Shown here piece after piece: positions 31,940 to 39,890 of a stretch of DNA of 64,000 nucleotides (position 1 is its first letter; each line of letters opens with the position of its first letter). This DNA comes from Candidatus Amarolinea dominans (lineage in GTDB: Bacteria; Chloroflexota; Anaerolineae; SSC4; Amarolineaceae): NCBI GenBank assembly GCA_016719785.1, contig JADJYJ010000001.1, forward strand, positions 310,001-374,000. Direction: 5' to 3'. A program made the translations under genes and the position numbers. The notes beneath the pieces are model-generated. The model had not been told where the DNA came from. It did not search any database and worked only from the letters and a program-made list of their open reading frames with translations.

Positions 31940-32350
31940 TCAACCTCTACTCACCGGGCTGCCTCTCCCTTCACTTCGATGAGAAAGCCCTAACAAACGC
32001 TGTAGTACAGCGTCGACCTGAGCCAGGTGATCCTCATCTACCTGACCAATCCAGCGTATCAACGCCTCTTTGCTGACTGTGAAGATCAACCCCAACAGCG
32101 CCTTGGATGTCTCTGGCAAATTGGCTGTGCCCTTCGGCAACAACACATCCTCTGCATAGATAGCATCTACCTTGCGACTTGTCAGGGGCACAACGATCAC
32201 AAACGGATAGCGTGGATTCCCATTCTCCACATCGTCCTGTAGGATCAGCACTGGACGCGCTTTGGCCACGCCTTCCGAATCTCTCTCATGCGGGAACGTG
32301 TACCCACGCAGCAAGTACACAGCGCCCCGACGCAACTTCGGATCAGGCAA
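31940..32350 (-). CDS. mazF: MazF/PemK-type mRNA interferase, module 2
   Basis: About 136 residues. KLRRGAVYLLRGYTFPHERD, ARPVLILQDDVEN, PFVIVVPLTSRKVD, LLGLIFTVSKEALIRWIGQV fit the MazF fold. The likely start is TTG 32350, overlapping the antitoxin stop; TTG 32335 is an alternative. The longer open frame is out-of-frame antitoxin sequence. Confidence 0.8.
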   Translation of the reverse strand: MPDPKLRRGAVYLLRGYTFPHERDSEGVAKARPVLILQDDVENGNPRYPFVIVVPLTSRKVDAIYAEDVLLPKGTANLPETSKALLGLIFTVSKEALIRWIGQVDEDHLAQVDAVLQRLLGLSHRSEGRGSPVSRG

Positions 32351-32663
32351 GGAACGCCTCCCACTCTTCCTCCTCTTCACCCAGAGCCGCTTGCAGGGCC
32401 TCCATACTGTAGGGGGGCAACTCCTCGTGAATTTGCCGCAGAAGCAACGCTTGCTCACCGGCGTTATCGTCTGTCCAACTGACCATCCCAGGCATGCCCT
32501 GAGCAAAGCCAAAGGGTCGTCTCGGCTCTTGACGCAGGTAGCGCGTGTACCATGTCACCGCCTCCAGGATGTAGTCCTTCAGATTCATCCCACCCTGAAC
32601 CAACATTGGTTGTACATCGGTCACCAGTTGGTCAGGCAGTACCATTTCAATGACTCTGGACAT
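32343..32663 (-). CDS. Antitoxin of MazF module 2, carrying an R2 element
   Basis: 106 residues from MSRVIEMVLPDQLVTDVQPM; acidic C terminus EEEEEWEAFLA. The stretch RRPFGFAQGMPG (about residues 49-60) is encoded by an R2 element (32492-32518) inserted in frame, so the protein seems to tolerate it. No classic DNA-binding motif is recognised. Confidence 0.72.
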   Translation of the reverse strand: MSRVIEMVLPDQLVTDVQPMLVQGGMNLKDYILEAVTWYTRYLRQEPRRPFGFAQGMPGMVSWTDDNAGEQALLLRQIHEELPPYSMEALQAALGEEEEEWEAFLA

Positions 32664-32704
32664 AGAAAATACCTCCACTTTTCCAACAGGGCAGGCGCCG
32701 CGTC

Positions 32705-32869
32705 CTACTGCGCCAGGTCGTACTCCCGTTTGCGGGGCGCGAAGATGTCTGCAGCCCATCGCTCTCGCAGCTTGTCCACCACAAAGGAGCCGAGGAAGCC
32801 GGCGCCGCCGGTGACGGTCACGCGTTTGTTGCGCCAGAAGGTGGTGCTGTCGGGCCAGTCAGGGTTCAT
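32705..32869 (-). pseudogene. fcl: fcl 5' fragment
   Basis: MNPDWPDSTTFWRNK, RVTVTGGAGFLGSFVVDKLR, ADIFAPRKREYDLAQ, stop. It ends about 40 bp before the antitoxin of MazF module 2. Confidence 0.85.
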
Positions 32870-32879
32870 GCGATGTGCC

Positions 32880-32941
32880 TGCCACGAATGGTTTTTGCCA
32901 CGAATTTCACTAATTTTCACGAAGTGTTTTGATTCGTGGCG
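32880..32941. repeat. R1 repeat, single unit
   Basis: Left arm and short return. The following GGGTCTACTGTACGACTCGT matches the sequence after R1 at 10203. Confidence 0.85.
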
Positions 32942-32988
32942 GGGTCTACTGTACGACTCGTACTCCGGATGCGTGCTGGATTCGCTGT

Positions 32989-33303
32989 TCAGACGATCCG
33001 AACACCCGTGTCCTGAATCACGCAAGCCAATGGGTTATTGATGTTGAAGTTCTCCGGGCTGAAAGCGCGCGGTTCGATACGGTCATCCATCTTGGCGGCA
33101 AGTTTCATCAGGGCAAGTTGTGCCACAAACAGATCATCACCAAAATCGGGCGAGATGATCGCTACATCAATATCGCTCCATGGGCCAGCCTGCCCACGGG
33201 CCTCTGACCCGTAGAGATAGGCCGCAGTGATGCGGTGCTGCTCACGAACTGCAGCGAGAAATTCTCCTACGCTGTGCTGGACGGCAACTGAGATCTCAGC
33301 CAT
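32989..33303 (-). CDS. MNT-type nucleotidyltransferase, module 2
   Basis: 104 residues. AAYLYGSEARGQAGPWSDID, VAIISPDF give the GS-x9-DxD signature. Follows the HEPN gene with a 37-bp overlap, the reverse order of the 31-kb module. Confidence 0.88.
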   Translation of the reverse strand: MAEISVAVQHSVGEFLAAVREQHRITAAYLYGSEARGQAGPWSDIDVAIISPDFGDDLFVAQLALMKLAAKMDDRIEPRAFSPENFNINNPLACVIQDTGVRIV

Positions 33304-33692
33304 CGCATCAACTCCTTGATCACGCTCATCTGCTGCGCCGTGTATTCGGGCGTACAGGCTTGACGAAAAGAACGTTTGAAATCGGGATACCTGGCTTCCA
33401 AATTGAAGGCAGTCACCGTGGTCAGTTTCTCCGAAGTCTCCTCATCAATGTCCAGTTCTGCGGCGCGGGCGAGACGCAGAAGATTGTGAAGAGGTGGTGC
33501 ATGCTGTTGTTGCCTGAAGACATACTGCGCCTTCAGCGCCTTTTCGACAGCCAGATGGCCGAAAAAGAGTGCGTACGAGTAGTCGGCCTTGGCTATCAAA
33601 TGATCAGCTACTTCCAGAGCTTCTTCAGCCTCCGTCATCCAGAAAGCGACAACCTTAGCAATATCCAATTCAGCATCTGATTTTGTTGACAT
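33267..33692 (-). CDS. HEPN-domain protein, module 2
   Basis: 141 residues: AFWMTEAEEALEVADHLIAK, YSYALFFGHLAVEKALKAQY, HNLLRLARAAELDI, FNLEARYPDFK, the pattern of HEPN proteins paired with MNT enzymes. Likely the toxic RNase or the partner that controls it. Confidence 0.85.
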   Translation of the reverse strand: MSTKSDAELDIAKVVAFWMTEAEEALEVADHLIAKADYSYALFFGHLAVEKALKAQYVFRQQQHAPPLHNLLRLARAAELDIDEETSEKLTTVTAFNLEARYPDFKRSFRQACTPEYTAQQMSVIKELMRWLRSQLPSSTA

Positions 33693-33714
33693 ATCCCAAA
33701 GCTCGCCTCGTTTA

Positions 33715-33957
33715 GATTTTTCACGAAGTGTTTTGATTCGCGGTAATTCGTGGCATTCGTGGCAGAGATTGGGGTTTTCTTGCCACGAATTACACTAATT
33801 TTCACGAAGTGTTTTTGATTCGTGGTAGTTGGTGTGATTCGTGGCGGAGATTGAGTGTTTTTGCCACGAATTTCACTAATTTTCACGAAGGGTTTCGATT
33901 CGTGGTAATTCGTGCAATTCGTGGCGGAGATTCCGTTTGCCACGAATGACACGAGTT
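33715..33957. repeat. R1 repeat, three units
   Basis: Three consecutive units, the last ending GCCACGAATGACACGAGTTC. About 75 bp of unassigned sequence then lead to the toxin gene at 34035. Confidence 0.92.
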
Positions 33958-34034
33958 CTCGCCAATCAAATCATGCCGCGTTCCGCTTTGTGCCCGTGCA
34001 TCCGGGTTCTCCGTGGATCCATGCCCGCAAGTGT

Positions 34035-34379
34035 CTATGCGCCAGGTACAGGGGTGATCCCCAACCCTGACATCTGATGAATGTGCTCATCGAAGGCGAA
34101 GACGTGCGGTATCCCCAACCTTTGAGCCATCACCAGGATCGAACAATCCGTGCGGAGCAAGGGAATTTCGGCGAAAAGCTGATAGGCATAGTCTACATAA
34201 CCCCGGTTGTAATACACGCGCACCTGCAGGCTGGTCTTACCCGTCAATTCGGCACGAATTTTCAAGAGGAATTGGTCGGGTGCAAATTCCTTGGTCTCTA
34301 CGTTAGCCACCCGTTTGCACAAAGGGTCTGCCTGCAAGATGGCATTCAAAGTGCCCAGGATAGCTGGCAGAGACGTCAC
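34035..34379 (-). CDS. Toxin-like chimera: DUF6516-like front, PIN-domain end
   Basis: 114 residues from GTG 34379, which overlaps the antitoxin stop as GTGA. The first ~75 residues (SLPAILGTLNAILQADPLCK, ETKEFAPDQFLLKIRAEL) resemble DUF6516-type toxins. The last ~37 (TDCSILVMAQRLGIPHVFAF, DEHIHQMSGLGITPV) look like the C-terminal end of a PIN/VapC domain with its acidic residues. The join is near 34150. Whether the hybrid is active is unknown. Confidence 0.65.
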   Translation of the reverse strand: MTSLPAILGTLNAILQADPLCKRVANVETKEFAPDQFLLKIRAELTGKTSLQVRVYYNRGYVDYAYQLFAEIPLLRTDCSILVMAQRLGIPHVFAFDEHIHQMSGLGITPVPGA

Positions 34380-34723
34380 GACACCGTCTCTTGCCGCAGG
34401 CCCAGCCAACTCTCCAGCATCTCCCGAGCGACCTTCCAATCCAGCCAGTCATCTTCTTCTTGCATGATGGCCTGCCCCAGGGCCTGATGCTGTTGGGAAG
34501 GAAGCTGGCTCATTTCTAGAAGAACCGAGCGTTCGTGCAGATACTCGCCAAATCGCTCAAAGTGCATACCGTACTTGCGCTCAAAACGCGTCGCTTCCCG
34601 CTGCAACATGGCGATCTGGCGCAGGATGTAATCCCGCAGCAACTCCCGGATGGCTTGCTCCTCGGTCGTGAATATCTTGCGTCGAATCAAAGGCTCCATA
34701 ACAACGGTCAAACTCGCACTCAT
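34376..34723 (-). CDS. Antitoxin-like partner of the DUF6516-like gene
   Basis: 115 residues from MSASLTVVMEPLIRRKIFTT. Helical and charged: EEQAIRELLRDYILRQIAML, RFERKYGMHFERFGEYLHER, ending WLDWKVAREMLESWLGLRQE. From recall, such proteins precede DUF6516 genes. Its start is joined to an fcl fragment (GGATCGGAATGAG). Confidence 0.65.
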   Translation of the reverse strand: MSASLTVVMEPLIRRKIFTTEEQAIRELLRDYILRQIAMLQREATRFERKYGMHFERFGEYLHERSVLLEMSQLPSQQHQALGQAIMQEEDDWLDWKVAREMLESWLGLRQETVS

Positions 34724-34739
34724 TCCGATCCTCCTCTTC

Positions 34740-34925
34740 AAGATCTCCCGCGATCACGGCCAGGTCGCGGAGGGCATAGTCCTCGATACGCGGGACGAAG
34801 ATCTCGGCCGCGTTGCGCGCCTGGAGCTTCTCGACGACAAACGAGCGAGAAAGCCGGCGGCGGCCGGTGACGGTGACGCGTTGGTCGCGCCAGAAGGTGT
34901 GGCTGTTGGGCCAGTCAGGGTTCAT
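34740..34925 (-). pseudogene. fcl: fcl 5' fragment
   Basis: MNPDWPNSHTFWRDQ, RVTVTG, a short indel, RSFVVEKLQARNAAEIFVPR, then LRDLAVIAGDLEEEDRNE running into the antitoxin start. Same upstream leader as the fcl pieces at 14382, 22732 and 32869. Confidence 0.82.
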
Positions 34926-34935
34926 GCGCTATGCC

Positions 34936-35078
34936 TGCCACGAACAGGTTTTTTTGCCACGAATTTCACTAATTTTCACGAAGTGTTTCGATTCGTGGTA
35001 ATTGGTGTAATTCGTGGCAGAGATCAGGTCTTTTTGCCACGAATTTCACTGATTTTCACGAAGTGTTCGGATTCGTGC
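34936..35078. repeat. R1 repeat, two units; right border of the island
   Basis: The last R1 units in the window. No R1 is seen between here and 64000. Confidence 0.9.
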
Positions 35079-35084
35079 TCCTGG

Positions 35085-35150
35085 CGCTGCGTCAGGCGAT
35101 CTCGACGGCCAGCTCCGGCGGTTGCTCCGCGACCGGAGGCCAGGGAGGCG
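35085..35150 (-). pseudogene. Relic of a cassette B gene 3' end
   Basis: GCGTCAGGCGATCTCGACGG and GGTTGCTCCGCGACCGGAGG match the conserved B tail (VAEQPLELTAEIA region) with changes. The rest of B and all of A are gone. Confidence 0.65.
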
Positions 35151-35175
35151 CCACGAATAATTACTCATGATAGAT

Positions 35176-35935
35176 CTATTGCAGCGTCAGGATCAGAGTG
35201 CGCACGTTCAGGACCACGATCAACAAGCCCACCAGCAGCATGAACGGCCGGTGCGGCAGCCGCTTGGTCGCAAACGCGGCCAGCGGGGCGGCGATGGCGC
35301 CGCCGATCAACAATCCCAGGATGACCGTGCCATACTTGATGAATTCACCGCTGCCCAGCGCGATCACAAAGGTAATGGATTGCGCCAGGGTGACAAAGAA
35401 CTCCGTGGCATTCACGGACCCTACGGTGAAGCGCGGTATGTTGCCGCGCCACTAGCGTGGAGGTGACGATGGGGCCCCAGCCGCCGCCGCCTACTGCATC
35501 CATGAACCCGCCGCCCAACGCCAGCGGCAGCAGCCAGGAACGCACTTCGCGCGGGGCCAGGCTGCGAAACGCCCGGAAGATGATGATCAAGCCCATGATG
35601 ATCAGATAGACCGCCACGAACGGCTTGATGATGTCGCCTTCGAAGTTCGACAGGAGGTACGCGCCGATCACACCACCCAACACGCCGGGGATCAGCAGGT
35701 TTTTGGCCAGGTCGAAGTGAATGTTGCCTGCGCGCCAGTGCGAAAGGCCCGAGATGCCCGTGGTAACCACCTCGGAGGCATGGACGGCCGCACTGGCGAA
35801 CTTCTGCGGCACTCCCAGGCTGACGAGAACGGTGGTGGAGCTGACGCCGTACGCCATGCCCAACGCGCCATCAATCATCTGGGCCACGAAGCCAACCAGG
35901 ATGAAGGCCCAGATCGGGATATTCTGAATATCCAT
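35176..35935 (-). CDS. TauE/SafE-family permease, frameshifted
   Basis: About 252 residues when one extra base near 35445 is removed; the length of 760 nt fits a single insertion. Front: MDIQNIPIWAFILVGFVAQM, IDGALGMAYGVSSTT, ASEVVTTGISGLSHW. Back: TEFFVTLAQSITFVIALGSG, LPHRPFMLLVGLLIVVLNV. About eight membrane segments. The family exports sulfite or sulfonates in some members; the substrate here is unknown. First chromosomal-type gene beyond the island. Confidence 0.85.
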
Positions 35936-35962
35936 AATGAAGTTCTCCGAACCGGAACAGAT

Positions 35963-36730
35963 TCAGGGTGTCGGCTGCTGATCGGCTGCCTGTCCTTCCA
36001 GCTCGGCCAGCAACTGGCGTAGTTTCTCGACCCCGATGATTTCCCACGTCACGCGCGCCACGTCCGGCAACGGTTCCTGCCACAGCCACTCCACACGCAG
36101 CCAGCAGCCCGGTAAAGCCTTTGTGTGATACGTGCCCTTCGTTCCAGCAAAAGCAGCGCGATACCGCCCATCCTCCCCCAGACAATAAAACTCGGCCCAT
36201 CGCCGCAACGGGTCCAGCAGCCAGTACTCGGGCACACCGCCGGCCTCATACTCCACGAACTTAGCCCCCCGATCTCGCGCCAGGCTTTCCGGCGAGACAA
36301 CTTCCACCACCAAGTCGGCCGGCCCGTCCAGATAAGTCTCCTGGAGTCGGTCCAGGTGTTCCTGGGCGACAAACAATAAGTCCGGTTCGCGGCCTTGTTT
36401 CATTTTCATTTGGAAAGGAGCGCTCAGCACCAGGCCCAGGTGATGTTGTTCGACAAACACCCCCAACACCTTTTCCAGGAACCCGATCAGCAGTTGATGT
36501 CGTTGCGACGCCGGACTGGTCATCACTACCTCTCCATCTACCCATTCGGCCAGGGTATCTTCATCCATCCAGGCCAGAAACTCAGCATAGCTTATCTTTG
36601 GGCGCGTCTGACGCCCGAGCCTTTGCCTGACCCCTTGCCATCGGTACGGCCGCTTTGCATATCCTACGGCCTGGGACGGCAGCGCTTCGGGGTATGTTTC
36701 CTTCACGATCGTCGCTGGTGAACCCGCCAT
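35963..36730 (-). CDS. Uma2-family (DUF820) putative endonuclease
   Basis: About 255 residues. PD-(D/E)XK fold: REPDLLFVAQEHL, ADLVVEVVSPESLARDRGAK, FVEYEAGGVPEYWLLDP, with the acidic and Lys residues of the family. N-terminal SYAEFLAWMDEDTLAEWVDG also fits. The start is one of two adjacent ATGs (36733, 36730) after GGGAGGTG. Natural role of Uma2 proteins is unclear. Confidence 0.88.
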   Translation of the reverse strand: MAGSPATIVKETYPEALPSQAVGYAKRPYRWQGVRQRLGRQTRPKISYAEFLAWMDEDTLAEWVDGEVVMTSPASQRHQLLIGFLEKVLGVFVEQHHLGLVLSAPFQMKMKQGREPDLLFVAQEHLDRLQETYLDGPADLVVEVVSPESLARDRGAKFVEYEAGGVPEYWLLDPLRRWAEFYCLGEDGRYRAAFAGTKGTYHTKALPGCWLRVEWLWQEPLPDVARVTWEIIGVEKLRQLLAELEGQAADQQPTP

Positions 36731-36776
36731 CATACACCTCCCCACAACCCTCGAACGCTGATAGGGCGAGTCGTTC

Positions 36777-37766
36777 CTACTGCACTCCCCCCTCGATCGC
36801 CAACGACACCGGCTCGCCGTTCATCACCAGGGAGCGCTGCGCGGCTTGCAGCACGCTCAGCACCCGCAGCCCGCTGACGCCGTCGGTGAGCGGCGGTTGG
36901 CGGCTGCGCAGGCTCTCCAGGAAGGCCAGGCACTCCTGCCGCAGCGGCTCCGCATCGCTGAACGGCACCGCCTCGCCCTCGCCTTTGACCGGCACCGGCA
37001 TGCCTGCTTCGATGTCCACGCGCTGATCGTAGAGCACCAACTGCTTGGAGACATCGTCGAAACTCGCCATCTTCTGGCTGCCCACGATGACCAGGCGCTG
37101 CTCTTTGAACGGGTGCAGCCAGGAAACGAAGATGTGAGCGCGCACGCCGTTGTCGAACAGCAGGTTGGTCACGGTGACATCGGCGATGTTCGGCTGCACG
37201 TAGTTGCCGCCGCAGGCCACCACCTGGAACGGCAGCTCGCCCAGCAGGCGCAGAATGACCGCCACATCGTGCGGGGCAAAGCTCCAGAGGATGTTCTCCT
37301 CGCGGCGCACCTTGCCCAGGCTCAGGCGGTTGGAGTAGACGTAGCGCACCTTGCCCAGGGCGCCGCTGCGCACCAGCTCCTGCAGGCGCACGATGGCCGG
37401 ATGATACTCCAGCACGTGCCCCACCATCAGGATGCGGGCCTGCCGCGCGGCCAACTGCACCAACTCCGCGCCCTGGCGATAGGTCAATGCCAGCGGCTTT
37501 TCGACCAGAACGTCCTTGCCGGCCAGCAGAGCCTGGCGCACCAGGTCGAAATGGGTCTCGGCCGGCGTCGCGATCACCACGGCCGGCACGTCCGCCTGCC
37601 AGACCTCCTGCACGTCGGCCACAATGGGAGTGGCCGGCGCCAGTTGGGCCGCAGTGGCCCGCCCGGCTGTAGTAGCATCGCACACCAGGGCCAGCGCGCC
37701 GAGCTGCTGAAAATTGCGCACCAGGTTCCTGCCCCAATACCCACAGCCGATTACCGCAACGGTCAT
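36777..37766 (-). CDS. Gfo/Idh/MocA oxidoreductase, WbpB-like
   Basis: 329 residues. Rossmann motif MTVAVIGCGYWGRNLVRNF at the start and VEKPLALTYRQGAELV (Glu-Lys-Pro), then GHVLEYHPAI. This matches WbpB-type UDP-GlcNAc-uronate 3-dehydrogenases, which act between WbpA and the WbpE/WbpD steps; fragments of wbpA and wbpD lie in the island. I chose ATG 37766 after AGAGGGAA over 37787. Overlap with the epimerase upstream is avoided by this choice. The exact substrate is inferred. Confidence 0.82.
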   Translation of the reverse strand: MTVAVIGCGYWGRNLVRNFQQLGALALVCDATTAGRATAAQLAPATPIVADVQEVWQADVPAVVIATPAETHFDLVRQALLAGKDVLVEKPLALTYRQGAELVQLAARQARILMVGHVLEYHPAIVRLQELVRSGALGKVRYVYSNRLSLGKVRREENILWSFAPHDVAVILRLLGELPFQVVACGGNYVQPNIADVTVTNLLFDNGVRAHIFVSWLHPFKEQRLVIVGSQKMASFDDVSKQLVLYDQRVDIEAGMPVPVKGEGEAVPFSDAEPLRQECLAFLESLRSRQPPLTDGVSGLRVLSVLQAAQRSLVMNGEPVSLAIEGGVQ

Positions 37767-37783
37767 GATTCCCTCTCTTCCCT

Positions 37784-38893
37784 TCACTGTGTGATGATCT
37801 GGCTGGCCCAGGCGCGATTGGCCTGGTACCAGGCCGCCAACTGCGTGAACCCTTGCTCCAGGCTGGTTTGCGGCTGCCAGGCGAGGAGGCGCCGGGCCAG
37901 GCTGATGTCGGCCCAGGTGGCGGACACGTCGGCCGCGTGCGCCGGGCGGAAAATCAGCTGCGCCGGCCGCTGCACCAGGCGCTCCACCAGGCGAATGACA
38001 TCCAGCAGGATGACCGGCGCGTCGGAGCCGAGGTTGATGACCTGGTAGCCGAGCGGGCGCAGGGCCGCGAGCGTGCCGCGGGCAATATCATCCACGTAGG
38101 TGAAGTCACGCGACTGCTGCCCGTCGCCGAAAATGGTCACCGGCCGGCCTTCGCTGATCCACTGCACGAAGCGCAGCGGCGCCATATCGGGCCGTCCGGC
38201 CGGGCCGTAGACCGTGAAATAGCGCAGCACGCTGATGTCCAGCCCGTGCAGGTGATGATAGGCGTAGCACAGCGCCTCGGCCGCCTTTTTGGACGCCGCG
38301 TAGGGCGACAGCGGGCGGGCGGTTGACTGATCCTCGCGGTAGGGCAGGTCTGTGCTTTGCCCATACAGGCTGGAGGAGGAGGCGAGCACGAACTTGGGAA
38401 TGTCGAACTCGCGGCAGGCCTCCAGCAGGTTGAGCGCGCCGGTGACATTGGTCTCCAGGTAGGCCCAGGGATCGTCCACCGAGGACCGCACGCCGGCCCG
38501 CGCGGCCAGGTTGATGATGGCCGCGAACCCGCCGGCCGGGCCTGGCTGGCGCTGGCGCGCGGTCAGCAGGCTGCGCAGCGCGGGGCGGTCGCCGATGTCC
38601 AGGCGCTGAAAGACAAAGCCCGGCTGATGCTCGAGCTGCGCCAGGCGCCACGTCTTGAGGCGCGGATCGTACGCGTCGTTCAGATTGTCGAGACCGAGCA
38701 CCGGTTGACCGGCCGCCAACAGGTGTTGGCAAACACGTGCGCCGATGAAACCGGCGCAGCCCGTGACGATGACCGGGGCCGGCAGTGGAAGATTCTGAGA
38801 AATGGGTGACTCCTGACTGGCGGTCGAAGGCAATGCACCGCCCGGCTGCCAGGCACTGGGCGCTGGCGGCCCCTGGTGAAACGAACAGGACAA
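37784..38893 (-). CDS. NAD-dependent UDP-sugar 4-epimerase (UDP-glucuronate epimerase type)
   Basis: Up to 369 residues. The NAD loop VIVTGCAGFIGARVCQ begins near residue 41, so the true start may lie later than the ATG given. NLAARAGVRSSVDDPW, SSSSLYG and SPYAASKKAAEALCYA supply the Ser and Tyr-Lys catalytic residues; FTVYGPAGRPDMAP is typical of UDP-glucuronate 4-epimerases. Followed by the WbpB-like gene 17 bp on. Intact, unlike the sugar genes of the island. Confidence 0.88.
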   Translation of the reverse strand: MSCSFHQGPPAPSAWQPGGALPSTASQESPISQNLPLPAPVIVTGCAGFIGARVCQHLLAAGQPVLGLDNLNDAYDPRLKTWRLAQLEHQPGFVFQRLDIGDRPALRSLLTARQRQPGPAGGFAAIINLAARAGVRSSVDDPWAYLETNVTGALNLLEACREFDIPKFVLASSSSLYGQSTDLPYREDQSTARPLSPYAASKKAAEALCYAYHHLHGLDISVLRYFTVYGPAGRPDMAPLRFVQWISEGRPVTIFGDGQQSRDFTYVDDIARGTLAALRPLGYQVINLGSDAPVILLDVIRLVERLVQRPAQLIFRPAHAADVSATWADISLARRLLAWQPQTSLEQGFTQLAAWYQANRAWASQIITQ

Positions 38894-39535
38894 CGTAACG
38901 GCTCAGCGCAGGTGGACGCCCGTGCGGCATGTGCTCCAGGTGCAACTGCAAGCGCCGGCCCGCGGGTCGCCGTGGCCTGAGCAGATACGAACGAATGATC
39001 ACGCGTCGGAGCGAAGGCTGCAACGAACACGCTGCTTGCCGGCTTCAGGCCGCAGACCGACCCAAAACCTCTATTAGCGTCAGTCCAAGACTAAAGAGAG
39101 ACGTTCTTTCGATGCTGGCAGTTGGGATTTGAGGGGGGGCATACCGACATTGAGTTGCGATGACAGATCAGTGTCATGTCCCCCATGAGCGGATAGGCGG
39201 CGGCTCTGAAGTGTGACAGAGCCAACCGATCGTGTACGGTCAGGATTAGGCGGGCCATAGCAGACAAACATCAGGGGCCTGGTTACGTTTCATACCGGCT
39301 TTCGGAGGACTACTGCAAATCCTGCCGCGATCTCGGTGACTCGGGAGGCGCTGGCCATGAGCGGGCAAGCCTACGCAATCGTACATGATAACGCTGCAAG
39401 CATCGAAACGTTCTTGATCATCGGCCCGAGGTCATCGAGCCTATCTTAGAGCGCACCTCAGTCGCTTGTTTAGTTTAGCACAAGTCACGCCATCGGGCAA
39501 GTGCGGCCACGTTTGGAATTCCTGTTGCGCCTGAG
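38894..39535. other. Intergenic region, ~640 bp, no gene seen
   Basis: No convincing ORF, repeat family member or RNA is recognised. A GATCAGTGTCATGTCCCCCA stretch may be an old insertion-sequence scar. It separates divergent transcription: epimerase to the left, small gene and acylase to the right. Confidence 0.5.
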
Positions 39536-39565
39536 TTGACCGTTCTTCGCCGGATGTTTTATAAT
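39536..39565 (+). promoter_or_regulatory. Sigma-70-type promoter for the small gene and acylase
   Basis: TTGACC (39536-39541), 18-bp spacer, TATAAT (39560-39565). AGAGGAGATCC just before ATG 39613 is a good ribosome site. Confidence 0.6.
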
Positions 39566-39612
39566 AAGCCCGTTCGCCGGTCCCCCGCCAGCCCACCACA
39601 GAGGAGATCCAC

Positions 39613-39840
39613 ATGAGTTTACCCGCGCAGGGCGACCTGAAGACCCTGCTGAACCAACTGGCGGCCGATGCGACCGCGCTTGACGCAGCCATCGAGCGCT
39701 ATTGGACGCAAGAGGGCGTGTCGCAGCTCGAGATTTTCATTGACCCCGATCTGTTCCAGTACATCCAACGCTGGTACGCGGAGTCGCGTGCCTTTGCCCA
39801 GCGCGTGGCCAATCTGCAGGCCGTCGCCAGCCAGCTCTAG
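39613..39840 (+). CDS. Hypothetical protein, 75 residues
   Basis: MSLPAQGDLKTLLNQLAADA, TALDAAIERYWTQEGVSQLE, IFIDPDLFQYIQRWYAESRA. Soluble, helical, no known domain. The start is well supported by the promoter and ribosome site. It precedes the acylase by 50 bp, so the two may be cotranscribed. Confidence 0.7.
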   Translation: MSLPAQGDLKTLLNQLAADATALDAAIERYWTQEGVSQLEIFIDPDLFQYIQRWYAESRAFAQRVANLQAVASQL

Positions 39841-39890
39841 CTCGATCTCACAAGGGCGGCGCACGCGTGGCCCCCACGAACGGATTCTTC

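Noticed and set aside
1712..35078. Integron-type cassette array with R1 as attC sites
   Set aside because: No integron integrase, no attC core motifs (GTTRRRY), modules carry more than one gene and are joined to gene fragments, and R1 is absent at many module ends.
36846..38048. 400-codon plus-strand ORF opposite the WbpB-like and epimerase genes
   Set aside because: It is the antisense shadow of two well conserved minus-strand genes; it is rich in His, Gln and Arg with no domain.
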